Source of the DNA: Larus michahellis
Lineage: Eukaryota > Chordata > Aves > Charadriiformes > Laridae
NCBI RefSeq assembly: GCF_964199755.1
Contig: NC_133929.1
Location: forward strand, 3,675,806-3,739,805
Direction: 5' to 3'
DNA length: 64,000 bases
Shown here: in pieces, positions 44,216 through 55,943 of the stretch
Position numbering within the stretch: position 1 is the stretch's first letter
Layout: each line of letters starts with the position of its first letter
The notes under the pieces: model-generated
The model's input: the letters and a program-made list of their open reading frames with translations, nothing else
The model's database searches: none
What the model was told of the DNA's origin: nothing
Position numbers and translations under genes: made by a program

Positions 44216-45562
44216 ATGGGTACTATGCACAAAACAACAAGAAGTAAAATCACAACCTTGGACTTCAGGAGGGCTAACTTTGACCTCTTCAAGAAACTGC
44301 TTGGAGAGATCCCGTGGGCTAGGGCTCTGGAAGGCAAAGGGGCTCAAGAAAGCTGGTTGGTATTCAAAGACCACTTCCTCCAAGCTCAGGATCGGTGCAT
44401 CCCTAAGAGCAGGAAATCGGCCAAGGGACGCAGGAGACCTGCATGGTTGAGCAGGGAGCTTCTGAAAAAGCTCAAGTGGAAGAAGGGAGTTTACAGTAAG
44501 TGGAAGAAGGGACTGACCCCTTGGGAGGATTACAAGAATGCCGCCAAGGCGTGCAGGGATGAAACAAGGAAAGCCAAGGCCGCCTTGGAATTAAACCTGG
44601 CCAGGGATATCGAGGTCAACAGGAAGGGCTTCTACAAGTACATTGGAGGCAAAAGGAAGACCAGAGAAGTTGTGGGCCCACTGTTGAATGAGACAGGAGC
44701 CATGGTGACGGAGGATGCGGAGAAGGCGGAGTTACTGAATGCCTTCTTTGCTTCAGTCTTTACTGCTTGGCCCAGCCCTCAGGAGTCCCAGGCTTTGGGG
44801 AAAGTAACAGGGAAAGAAGACAACTTCCCCTTGGTTGAGGAGGATCAAGTGAGAGATCAATTAAGTCAACTGGATATCCACAAGTCCATGGGCCCCGATG
44901 GGATGCACCCGAGAGTGCTGAGGGAGCTGGCAGAAGTCATTGCTGGGCCGCTCTCCATCGTCTTTGAAAGGTCCTGGAGAACAGGCGAGGTGCCTGAGGA
45001 CTGGAGGAAAGCCAATGTCACTCCAGTCTTCAAAAAGGGCAAGAAGGAGGACCCGGGGAACTACAGGCCGGTCAGCCTCACCTCCATCCCTGGAAAGATG
45101 ATGGAACAGCTCGTTCTGGGCATCATCTCAAGGCATGTGGAGGAAAAGCAAGCTATCGGAAGTAGTCAACATGGATTCACCAAGGGGGAATCATGTCTGA
45201 CCAATCTGATAGCTTTCTATGATGGCATGACTGGATGGAGAGATGAGGGGAGGGCAGTGGATGTGGTCTACCTTGACTTCAGCAAGGCTTTCGACATGGT
45301 CTCCCACAGCATCCTCATAGGGAAGCTTAGGAAGTGTGGGTTGGATGAGTGGACAGTGAGGTGGATAGATAACTGGTTGAAAGACAGAGCTCAGAGGGTC
45401 GTGATTAGGGGCACAGAGTCTAGTTGGAGGTCAGTGACGAGTGGTGTTCCCCAGGGGTCAGTACTGGGTCCAGTCCTCTTCAATATACTCATCAATGACC
45501 TGGATGAGGGGATAGAGGGCACCCTCAGCAAGTTTGCTGATGACACAAAGCTGGGAGGGTGA
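44216..45562 (+). pseudogene. CR1 ORF2 piece: RT core (left arm)
   Basis: This open frame of 448 codons covers the basic linker, the RT palm ([32 protein letters not shown]) and the active site FADD near 45,535. It ends by frameshift right after KLGG. The upstream endonuclease is in another frame (43,632-44,190). The reading is the same in the right arm (61,182 to 59,836). Confidence 0.8.
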
Positions 45563-45667
45563 CTGACACAGCAGAAGGCCGTGCCGCCATCCATAGAGAC
45601 CTGGACAGGCTGGAGAGTTGGGCAGAGAGGAACCTTCTGAAATTCAACAAGGGCAAGTGTAGGGTGC

Positions 45668-46025
45668 TGAGGAGAAATAACTGGACTCCAGACGATCCAA
45701 TGTGAATCAACAGAAGCCGTTTATTAAGCACAGATCATCATCTTTTATACCCTGCGTTGTAGCCGTACACGCGACTCGCTTATTTCTGATTAGCTCGTTA
45801 CACTGTCCACGCGCTGTCCATGCAGTTCGTTCACACATCAGATTGGTTACAAGAATTCGCATAGTCAATTGCTTAGTCATTAGCACAACATGTTTTCTAC
45901 CTTCTCAGTTCCCGTTTTTCCCATGTACTAATTCCATCTTCTACCACCTGTTTTGCCCTTAATCTAATCTCTCATAGTAGGGAGGCTGGCTCACATGGCC
46001 ATTTTCTCTCAGACACATTCCTACA
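45668..46025 (-). mobile_element. ERVK-type solo LTR, 358 bp, in CR1 (left arm)
   Basis: It has TG...CA ends (tgaggag to cctaca on the plus strand) and six-base duplications gggtgc at 45,662-45,667 and 46,026-46,031. On the minus strand it has a TATA box tataaaag and, about 30 bases on, a polyA signal aataaa. The CR1 reading (CKVLHLG-like region) rejoins when the LTR and one repeat are removed. It is present in both arms at the same site, so it predates the duplication or was copied between arms. Confidence 0.9.
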
Positions 46026-46810
46026 GGGTGCTGCACCTGGGGAGGAATAACCCCCTGCACCAGTACAGGTTGGGGGCTGACCTGCTGGAGAGCAGCTCGG
46101 TGGAAAGAGACCTGGGAGTCCTGGTGGACAACAGGATGACCATGAGCCAGCAATGTGCCCTGGTGGCCAAGAAGGCCAATGGCATATGGGGTGCATCAAG
46201 AAGAGTGTGGCCAGCAGGTCGAGGGAGGTCATCCTCCCCCTCTACTCTGCCTTGGTGAGGCCGCATCTGGAGTACTGTGTCCAGTTCTGGGCTCCCCGGT
46301 TCAAGAGGGACAGGGAACTGCTGGAGAGGGGACAGCAAAGGGCTACCAAGATGATGAGGGGACTGGAAGACCTCTCTTATGAAGAAAGGCTGAAGGATTT
46401 GTGTCTCTTCAGTCTGGAAAAAAGACAGCTGAGGGGGGATCTTATCAACGCTCATAAATACTGAAAGGGGGGGTGTCAGGAGGATGGGGCCAGGCTCTTT
46501 TCAGTGGTGCCCGGGGACAGGACAAGAGGTAATGGGCACAAACTTGAGCACAGGAAGTTCCACCTAAACATGAGGAGGAACTTCTTTACTTTGAGGGTGG
46601 CAGAGCCCTGGCACAGGCTGCCCAGAGAGGTGGTGGAGTCTCCGTCTCTGGAGACATTCCAAACCCGCCTGGACGTGTTCCTGTGCACCCTGCTCTGGGT
46701 GACCCTGCTCTGGCAGGGGGGTTGGACTAGATGATCTCCAGAGGTCCCTTCCAACCCTACCATTCTGTGATTCTGTGATTCCTTTCCTTATCTGAATTAA
46801 CACTATATAG

Positions 46811-47250
46811 AGTCATAGAATCACAGAATGGTTTGGGTTGAAATTGACGTTTAAAGATCATCTAGTTCCAAATTCCCTGCCATGGGGATTGGGCATCCAC
46901 AACTTCCCTGGGCAAAACTGGAAGCGTCTCACCACCCTCATAGTAAAGAATATATCTAATCTAATATCTAATCTAAATCTACCTTCTTTCAGTTTAAAAC
47001 CATTACCACTCGTCCTATCACCACACTCCCTGATAAAGAGTCCCTACCCGTCTTTCCTGTAGGCCCCCTTTAGGTACTGGAAGGCTTCTGTAAGGTCTTC
47101 CTGGAGCCTTCTCTTCTCCAGGCTGAACAACCCCCAGCTCTCTCAGCCTGTCCTCATAGGAGAGGTGCTCCAGCCCTCTGATCATCTTCATGGCCCTCCT
47201 CTGGACCCGCTCAAGCAGGTTCATGTCTTTCTTATGCTGGGGGCCCAATC
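46811..47250 (-). mobile_element. CR1 LINE 3' fragment (left arm)
   Basis: On the minus strand this reads the ORF2 C-terminus ([19 protein letters not shown] block near 47,240-47,170) to the CR1 3' end with cacagaat repeats at 46,811-46,830. The mirrored copy is 58,148-58,587. Confidence 0.8.
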
Positions 47251-47451
47251 TATACTAGACTGCAAAATGCTGCTACATTTCTAATTGTATTTTCCCTTTC
47301 CTTCCTCAAATTTTCTCCCTTTCTATCTGTGAAAATGGCAGCATATTTGTTAGAGTCCAATACTCTCTGACCAGGTTCTTTTAGATATGCCACATGAGAA
47401 GGGTTTAATGTTTAATAACAAATTTACTTATTTGAAGATATTTGGTGTTAC

Positions 47452-49325
47452 ATGGGATTTGATTTAGAACAGTTATACAGCAATATACTGAAATTACAAC
47501 ACATATGGCCAGTGCGAAAGCCTGATGGAGACTGGCGGCTAACAGTAGACTCTAGTGGTCTGAATGAAGTCACACCACCACTGAGTGCTGCTGTGCCAGG
47601 CATGCTAGAACTGCAGTATGAACTGGAGTCCAAGGCAGCCCAGTGGTATGCTACCATTGACACTGCTCATGCCTTTTTCTCTATTCCTTTAGCAGCAGAG
47701 TGCAGGCCACAGTTTGCTTTCACCTGGAGAGGCCTCCAGTACACCTGGAATCGACTGCCCCAGGGGTGGAAACACAGCCCCACCATTTGCCATGGGCTGA
47801 TCCAGACTGCACTGGAGAAGGGTGGAGCTCCAGAACACCTGCAATACATTGATGACCTCATGGTGTGGGGTAGTACAGCAGAAGTAGTTTTCAAGAAAGG
47901 TAAGAAAATAATCAAGATTCTTCTGAAAGCAGGTTTTGCTGTAAAAAGAGGTAAGGTCAAGGGACCTGCATGAGAGATCCAGTTCTTGGGAATTAAGTGG
48001 CTGATGGGTCTTGTCGTATTGTAGGAAAACATCAAAGGTGGAAAGCTGCTGTATGGAGTCCTACATGAGAAGTTGCAGAAGCTACTGAAGGAGAAGGTGA
48101 ACAGAGTCAATTTGCAGAGGTAAAAGCCATCCAGCTGGCCCTAGGCATTGCCGAAGGAGAGAAGTGGCCAATACTCTGTCTCTGTACTGACTCATGGGTG
48201 GTGGCAAATGCTCTGTGGGGGTGGTTACAGCAGTGGAAGCAGAGCAACTGGCAGCGCAGAGGTAAACCCATCTGGGCTGCTGAATTATGGTGAGATATTT
48301 CTGACCGGCTAGGAAAACTAGTCGTGAAAGTATGCCATGTAGATGCCCACATACCCATGAGTCGGGCCACTGAGGAACTTCAAAACAATCATCAAGTGGA
48401 CCAGGCTGCTAAGATTTTCCAGACAGATTTGGACTGGGAACATAAAGGTGAACTGTTTTTAGCTCGGTGGGCCCATGACACTTCAGGCCATCAAGGAAGG
48501 GATGCAACATACAAATGGGCCCGTGACCAAGGGGTGGATTTAACCATGGACGCTATTGCACAGGTTATCCACAACTGTGAAACATGCGCCGAAATCGAGC
48601 AAGCTAAAAGGTTAAAACCTTTGTGGTATGGGGGATGACGGCTGAAATATAAACATGGGGAGGCCTGGAAAACTGACTACATCACACTCCCTCAAACCCA
48701 CCAGGGTAAGTGCTATCTGCTTGCTATGGTAGAAGGAAGCACCGGATGGTTGGAAACCTACGCCGTGCCCCATGCTGCTGCCCAGAATACCATCCTGGGC
48801 CTTGAAAGGCAAGTCTCGTGGCGACACGGTACTCCAGAAGGAACTGAGTCAGACAGTGGGACTCATTTCAAAAACAGTCTTATAAGTAATTGGGCAAAAG
48901 AACATGGCATTGAGTGGGTATAGCAGATCCCCTGTCATGCACCAGCTTCTGGGAAAATTGAACGGTACAATGGACTATTAAAAACCACCCTGAAAGCAAT
49001 GGGGGGTGGATCCTTCAAAAATTGGGACAAGCCTTTAGCACAAGCTACCTGGTTAGTTAACACCAGGGGATCCATCAATCGAGCTGGTCCTGCTCAGTCA
49101 GACCTTTTACATGCAGTAGAAGGGGATAAAGTCCCTGTGGTGCATGAAAGGGATATGTTAGGGAAAACCGTTTGGGCTTTTCCTGCCTCAGGCAAAGGCA
49201 AACCCATTTGTGGGACTGTGTTTGCTCAAGGGCCTGGATGTACTTGGTGGGTGATGCTGGAGAATGGAGAAATTCAATGTGTACCTCAAGGAAATCTAAC
49301 CCTTGGTGAGAATACTCAGTTCTGA
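47452..49325 (+). pseudogene. ERVL pol remnant: RT, RNase H, integrase (left arm)
   Basis: The first open piece (47,452-47,973) is an ERVL-like reverse transcriptase with WPVRKPDGDWRLTVD, TIDTAHAFFSIPL and the active site YIDD at 47,845-47,856. RNase H follows with LCTDSW near 48,180. The integrase covers a zinc-binding region with paired cysteines (HNCETCAE, near 48,570-48,595) and catalytic Asp in WKTDYITLP, Asp in ESDSGTHF and Glu in KIERYNG. In-frame stops include TGA at 47,971, TGA near 48,291, TGA at 48,636 and TAG near 48,921. Class III ERVs often lack env, and none is seen. The region 47,257-47,451 in front is unassigned. Confidence 0.85.
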
Positions 49326-49454
49326 GCTATATGATGTCAATTGTCATATAATACTAACAGTGTTCTATAAGTGTTTTTCAGGATAACATAATGGTCATGA
49401 AGCCTGAGCCAGCTCCATCAAGTGGCATCCAGCAAATGTCTTCGGGATGGACAT
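49326..49454 (+). mobile_element. ERVL 3' internal sequence up to the arm boundary
   Basis: Non-coding sequence after pol. It ends at acat (49,454), where a CR1 insertion starts and the near-perfect arm identity stops. Confidence 0.65.
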
Positions 49455-50663
49455 AGGTCCTGCCTGACAAACCTGATCTCCTTCTATGATAAGATGACCC
49501 GATTATTGGATGAGGGAAAGGCTGTGGACATTTGACACTGTCCCCCATAGAATTCTCATGGGAAAACTGGCGGCTCATGGCCTGGATGAGCATACGATCT
49601 GCTGGATCAAGCACTGGCTGGATGGGCGGTCCCAAAGAGTGGTGGCCAATGGAGTTAAATCCAGCTGGCGGCCGGTCACAAGCGGTGTCCCTCAGGGCTC
49701 GGTGTTGGGACCATTTCTGTTTAACATCTTTATTGATGACCTTGAGAAGGACATAGAGTGTATCATCAGCAAGTTTGCAGATGACACGAAGCTAAGCGGG
49801 AGTGTTGATCTGCATGAGGGTAGGGAGGCTCTACAGAGAGACTTGGATAGATTGGACCAATGGGCCAATGCTAACGGGATGAGCTTCCACAAGGCCAAGT
49901 GCCGGGTCCTGCACTTGGGCCACAACAACCCCATGCATCGCTACAGGCTTGGGGAAGTGTGGCTGGAGAGCTGCCTGGCAGAAAAGGACCTGGGGGTTCT
50001 AATTGACAAGCGGCTGAGCATGAGCCAGCAGTGTGCCCAGGTGGCCAAGAGGGCCAATGGCATCTTGGCTTGTATTAGAAATAGTGTGACCAGCAGAAGG
50101 AGGGAGGTGATTGTCCCCCTGTACTCAGCACTGGTGAGGCCACACCTTGAGTATTGCGTCCAGTTCTGGGCACCTCAATACGAGAGAGATCTCGAGGTGC
50201 TGGAGCGAGGGCAGAGGAGGGCAACGAAGCTGGTGAAGGGCCTGCAGAATAAATCTTATGAGGAGCGATTGAAGGAGCTGGGACTGTTTAGTTTGAGGAA
50301 GAGGAGGCTGAGGCGAGACCTCATCGCTCTCTACAACTACTTGAAAGGACATTGTAGAGAGGCTGGTGCTGGTCTCTTCTCACAGGTAATTAGCAATAGA
50401 ACAAGAGGGAATGGCTTCAAGCTGCAGCAGGGTAGGTTTAGGCTGGACATTAGGAAAAAATTCTTCCCAGAAAGAGTGGTCAGACACTGGAATAGGCTGC
50501 CCAGGGAGGTGGTGGAGTCACCATCCCTGGATGTGTTTGAGACTCATTGAGATGTGGTGTTAAGGGATATGGTGTAGGGTTTGTACTCCCACTTTGTAGA
50601 GTGGGGTTGATGGTTGGACTCGAGGATCCCAAAGGTCTTTTCCAACCTAAATGATTCTATCGT
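49455..50663 (+). mobile_element. CR1 LINE inserted in the ERVL, only on the left-arm side
   Basis: The plus strand encodes an RT from [12 protein letters not shown] to the C-terminus (open 49,510-50,550), including FADDTKLSG. About 30 bases are missing near 49,529, where the block preceding FDTV should be. It ends near attctat at 50,663. The right-arm side carries the uninterrupted site: its reverse complement reads gacatgctacccttgggc, against gacat-[CR1]-cgtacccatgggc here. No clear target duplication is present. Confidence 0.85.
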
Positions 50664-50894
50664 ACCCATGGGCACAAACCACAATGAATTTCATTCACCT
50701 TTCCTACTCTGAGAATCTGCTATGAGAGATGAAATCCTACAGTTATGAACTAAATGGACTTAGTGAACTTCTGTAGATAAAATCTTAATTGAGTAACCTG
50801 CATCTTTCTATCTATCTATATGTATGCATAGATTGATAGATAAAAGTATTAGTGATCTGAGCATGACACAAATGGTATGGAATAAGGGGTGGAA
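50664..50894 (+). mobile_element. ERVL 3' internal end with polypurine tract
   Basis: This continues the ERVL beyond the CR1. It is about 80 percent identical (by eye) to the reverse complement of 55,723-55,943. The purine tract aataaggggtggaa (50,881-50,894) directly precedes the LTR at 50,895, which fixes this as the 3' end of the provirus. Confidence 0.75.
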
Positions 50895-51618
50895 TGTCCT
50901 GGTTTGAGGTAAAAGAGAACCAACTTTCTGTTCAGTAATTTTACTTCTTAGCTAGGCCTCTTCTAACTCTCTGAAATTAACAGCATGTTGTGCTGTGAAC
51001 GGTTCATTCTCAGAGTGAGAAGACCAATGTTTACAATTAGTGCCAAGGAATGGTACGCAGAGAGGCTCTTGCTTATACTTATTGCTATAGCAACCAAGGT
51101 CAGCTAATTTCATTATTTGCCCCATTAGAGGGTTGGAAGGAGAAAAGCGTAGAGGGGCCCCACCTGCAGGGAGGAGCAGACAGGACAGGTGACCCAAAAC
51201 TGACCAACAGGGCATTCCATCCCATCTGCCCCATGCTCAGTATAAAAGCTGAGGGAGCAAAGGGTCAGTCTCTTCCTTCAATGGCTGATGTCCGAGGAGG
51301 ACCCTGTCTATTCATCTGCCTTTAATCCCGCTCCGAGCATTCCTGATTCCATCTGTGGAATCCAGTTCCCACCCATCGCTGAGTCCAGTCTGGGACTTCC
51401 CCAGTGCCTGCCGGTGATGTCATCCTGGGAGCTTTGTATATACTGTTATCTATTTTAGTATTTCCTTTTTATTTTATTATTAATATTTCATTAAAGTAGT
51501 TTAGTTTCTTCTAAACTTGTAAATCTCTACCTCTCCTCCTCCTCCTCTCCATGTATGAGAGGTGGGGGGGGAGAGCACCTGTCAGTGGCCATTGGCCAAT
51601 TTGGCCAAAACCACAACA
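50895..51618 (+). mobile_element. ERVL 3' LTR, 724 bp, abutting the RPS23 polyA site
   Basis: It starts tgtcctggtttgag after a polypurine tract and ends ccacaaca. A TATA box tataaaag lies at 51,241-51,248. It is colinear with the LTRs at 22,015 and 39,721. Its right end is only about 34 bases past the RPS23 polyA signal, on the opposite strand, so the insertion left the gene's 3' end intact. Confidence 0.85.
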
Positions 51619-51651
51619 CTAACAAGTATAAGAGTTTTTCCAATTACAAAT

Positions 51652-51657
51652 TTTATT
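51652..51657 (-). terminator. RPS23 polyadenylation signal AATAAA
   Basis: On the minus strand AATAAA starts 21 bases after the stop codon of RPS23 (51,678). A very short 3' UTR is normal for ribosomal protein genes. The ERVL LTR ends at 51,618, so cleavage probably falls in the small gap. Confidence 0.8.
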
Positions 51658-51677
51658 TATATTCCTGGCACATCAAT

Positions 51678-53924
<2,247 letters not shown>

Positions 53925-53947
53925 CCTGCCACCACGCCTGCCAAGCT

Positions 53948-53959
53948 GAAAAAAGGAGG
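53948..53959 (-). promoter_or_regulatory. 5' TOP tract of RPS23
   Basis: The minus strand reads CCTCCTTTTTTC 24 bases before the ATG. Ribosomal protein mRNAs start at a C within such a pyrimidine tract, which links their translation to growth signalling (mTOR and LARP1). The tract marks the probable transcription start. The sequence to its right (53,960-54,170) is rich in CpG, as expected of a housekeeping promoter. Confidence 0.75.
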
Positions 53960-54170
53960 CCTGTGCTGCGCCTCGCCGGTTAGCTGTGGCCGCAAGGACC
54001 CGCGTTGGGGTGACTATGTCGCGCCTGCCTGGAAACTCCCATCCGGGACCAGTACCGGTCGCCACCGCTCGCGTGACGCTCCTCCGAGGAAGGGGCTGTG
54101 ACGGGCCCGCCCGGGGGTCGTCCCCGTGCAGCTGCAGAACCAAATCACCCCGCAACCCTGCACACCGAGG
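53960..54170 (-). promoter_or_regulatory. CpG-rich promoter region of RPS23
   Basis: High GC and many CpG pairs (for example around 53,998-54,120) directly upstream of the TOP tract, and no TATA box at the usual distance. This is the typical layout of a ribosomal protein gene promoter. It ends where an ERVL LTR fragment begins. Confidence 0.65.
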
Positions 54171-54185
54171 GGGAGAGAGGGGATC

Positions 54186-54283
54186 ACTTTTACCCTTCTG
54201 ATTCTCTCCCCCATCCCACTGTGGGGGGAGTGAGTGAGTGGCTGCGTGGTGTTTAGTTGCTGGACAGGGTTAACCCACAACAG
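54186..54283 (+). mobile_element. ERVL LTR 3' end fragment
   Basis: The last 100 bases of the common avian ERVL LTR are recognisable: tgattctctcccccatccca, the gagtgagtg repeat and the end gggttaacccacaaca at 54,283. It lies upstream of RPS23 and is related to the LTR at 42,195-42,744. Confidence 0.75.
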
Positions 54284-54339
54284 TGGTACAACACCAACCT
54301 TATGATCTCACAAATGAAAGATTAGATTTCACTTACACT

Positions 54340-54475
54340 TTCCTTGATGTGGGAAGTGCCGCTGAAGGGGTTGAATTTCAGTGGGCCTCCTTGTACTGCT
54401 TGTCATGTCATTTCTGGTCACAGCTGCAGAGTTTCTGAGCAGTATGTAGCTCATGGCACTTCCCTAGAAAACAGT
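54340..54475 (-). pseudogene. RPS23: Decayed copy of RPS23 exon 2 with flanking intron
   Basis: The minus strand matches exon 2 of RPS23 (53,419-53,260) with many substitutions and several deletions. The shared blocks include cacttccctagaaaaca (acceptor and intron), gaaggggttg and cttgtactg(t/c)ttgtc. Intron sequence around the acceptor is included, so this was a DNA-level duplication and not a retrocopy. It lies 0.9 kb upstream of the intact exon, separated by the RPS23 promoter and an LTR fragment. The other exons of the copy were not found. Confidence 0.8.
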
Positions 54476-54907
54476 TTGGCACCAGACACTATGATTGGTA
54501 TAGACAAAATGGTGATGGTATAGCTCTGAAGGGGAGGCAGCTGCAGGCTGGCCTGGGTGCTGTGCTGTACACAGAGACTGGCACAGCGGCAGGGCAGTGG
54601 TGGGTGTATCCCGCCCCCCAGTGTCCACACCCAGGGGAGGCTGGTCTCAGCTCCCCTGGGATGAGTAGCCTGGGCCAGCAGCTTGGCTGTGGACACTCAC
54701 CCAAGGTGCCACATACTGCTGCCAAGCCTGGGTGGGGAGTGCCACCATTGCACTGGAGCTCCCAGGCCCATCCCCTCAGGTGCCAGTACTCTGCCAGAGC
54801 TGTTGTGCTTGTTCCTGCACTGAGAGACATGAGCACAAAGCCACTGCTGCCAATAGCCTGGGAGGCTGACAAAACAGCTGCTTTTGACAGGGAAATGGCT
54901 GAAGAAG
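54476..54907. other. Unassigned spacer sequence
   Basis: Moderately GC-rich sequence with no coding frame that I can support. It may be flanking sequence of the duplicated RPS23 fragment. Confidence 0.35.
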
Positions 54908-54934
54908 TACAACTCCCACAATGCCTCACGTGAC
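54908..54934 (-). promoter_or_regulatory. Candidate ZNF143 site next to an E-box (TCACGTGAC)
   Basis: Plus-strand tacaactcccacaatgcct (54,908-54,926) fits the ZNF143/Staf consensus (ACTACAAYTCCCAGAATGC type), and TCACGTGAC (54,926-54,934) is an E-box palindrome of the USF/TFEB type. Such pairs mark housekeeping promoters. It may be the remains of the promoter of the duplicated RPS23 fragment or of a divergent neighbour. Strand is nominal and function is inferred. Confidence 0.4.
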
Positions 54935-54964
54935 TCCCACCACTTAGGCCTCATTTTGCCCCAC

Positions 54965-55189
54965 TGTGGTGGGGTGACCTTGGCTGTCTGCCAGATGCCC
55001 ACTCGGCCATTATCTCACCCCCTCTGTCAATAGGATAGGGGGAGAAAAGAAGATGAAAAAGCTCATGGGTCAAGATAGAGACAGGGAGATCACTTATCAA
55101 TTACCATTACAGGCGAAATAGACTTGACTTAGGGAGATTAATTTAATTTATTACCAATTAAAATAGAGATCGATGGGCCATTGCTAATA
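54965..55189 (-). mobile_element. ERVL LTR fragment
   Basis: It starts tgtggtggggtgacc (54,965), similar to the reverse complement of the ERVL LTR end, and includes ctcatgggtcaagatagagacag, the reverse complement of the polyA-side region of that LTR. The right limit is uncertain. Confidence 0.6.
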
Positions 55190-55722
55190 GAAGTCCTCTA
55201 TATGGCCCCAACATCATTTATAGAGAAATAGTAACTAGACATGAACTGACTACTAGACAATGTAGCTTTGTTGATAAGCAGGATATTCCTTTCAAGAGAG
55301 TGATGAACTGTAGGCCTGGTCAGCAAACAGAAAAAACCACCTGGAACTGCCCAGATTAGAGGAGAAGCAGGTAAAAGGTAATTCCAATAAGAGCAGATCG
55401 CGACCACGGACTCATTGACCACCTACCCAAATGATACCACCTACTCAAAAGAGAACAATGGAAGAAGAAAACAGAGTCTGCGCACTAATTTACATAGGAA
55501 GCAAAGAAATCTCAACCAATCATTAGAGAATAACAATGAATATGTATTAACTGATAGAATATGTAATAATCAGAGTATAAAAAGGAAATTTTTGAAACAA
55601 AGGTGTGCTCCCTTGGGACAAACACCCCATTTCTGCACATTAAGGGAATAAACTTAAAAATACCTCTGCTCTGTGTGTTATTGGCTTGCACACTGGGTAA
55701 AGAACCCAGATTTGGGAAAACA
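55190..55722 (+). mobile_element. ERV1 LTR, related to 31,791-32,166
   Basis: TATA box tataaaa at about 55,576, polyA signal AATAAA at about 55,647, and the end gggtaaagaacccagatttgggaaaaca at 55,722 resemble the ERV1 5' LTR in reverse complement. It breaks the ERVL 3' end on the right-arm side. The left limit is approximate and no target duplication was found, so sequence may have been lost there. Confidence 0.6.
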
Positions 55723-55943
55723 CTCAGATCACTATTACTTTTTATCCGTCAAATCTATACACACACACACACATATAGATAGATAGATAGATGCAAGCAG
55801 GTTACTCATTTATGATTTATCTTAATACACAAAAGTTCGCCAAGTTCAATTAGTTCATAACTGCAGGATTTCATCTATCCTAGTAGATTCTCAGGGCAGG
55901 AAAGATGGTATGAAATTCATTGCGGTTTGTGCCCAAGGGTAGC
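55723..55943 (-). mobile_element. ERVL 3' internal end, diverged partner of 50,664-50,894
   Basis: The reverse complement is about 80 percent identical by eye to 50,664-50,870, including gcacaaaccgcaatgaatttcat and agttatgaactaa. It contains short (CA)n and (GATA)n runs at 55,759-55,793. It joins directly to the right arm at 55,944 without the CR1 present on the left side. Confidence 0.8.

Larger units (their letters stand above)
43172..46785 (+). mobile_element. CR1 LINE, 3.3 kb without its LTR insert (left arm)
   Basis: It starts in ORF1 (43,172-43,419, with FFDHGLIY), crosses the ORF1-ORF2 junction and carries ORF2 to the attctgtg tail near 46,770-46,785. The endonuclease frame (43,632 onward) shifts near 44,190 at the SDH block. 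The next frame is open from 44,216 to 45,562 through [12 protein letters not shown] and FADDTKLGG, then shifts again. A solo LTR (45,668-46,025) splits the C-terminal region. The mirrored copy is 58,613-62,226. Confidence 0.85.
41398..49454 (+). repeat. Left arm of a near-perfect inverted repeat
   Basis: Every landmark at position x recurs in reverse complement at 105,398 minus x, from 41,398 (64,000) to 49,454 (55,944), with no net insertion or deletion. The only difference I found is A at 48,669 against a C equivalent at 56,729, seen as Phe versus Leu in an antisense frame. The arm contains ERVL and CR1 sequence and an ERVK solo LTR. The left arm may continue left of 41,398, since its partner is beyond the window. 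Confidence 0.95.

Noticed and set aside
54285..54480. Processed RPS23 retropseudogene
   Set aside because: The copy includes intron sequence at the exon 2 acceptor and no joined exons, so it arose by DNA duplication.
55759..55793. (CA)n and (GATA)n runs as a satellite locus
   Set aside because: They are short runs within the ERVL 3' end, and related runs occur in the partner sequence near 50,810-50,840.
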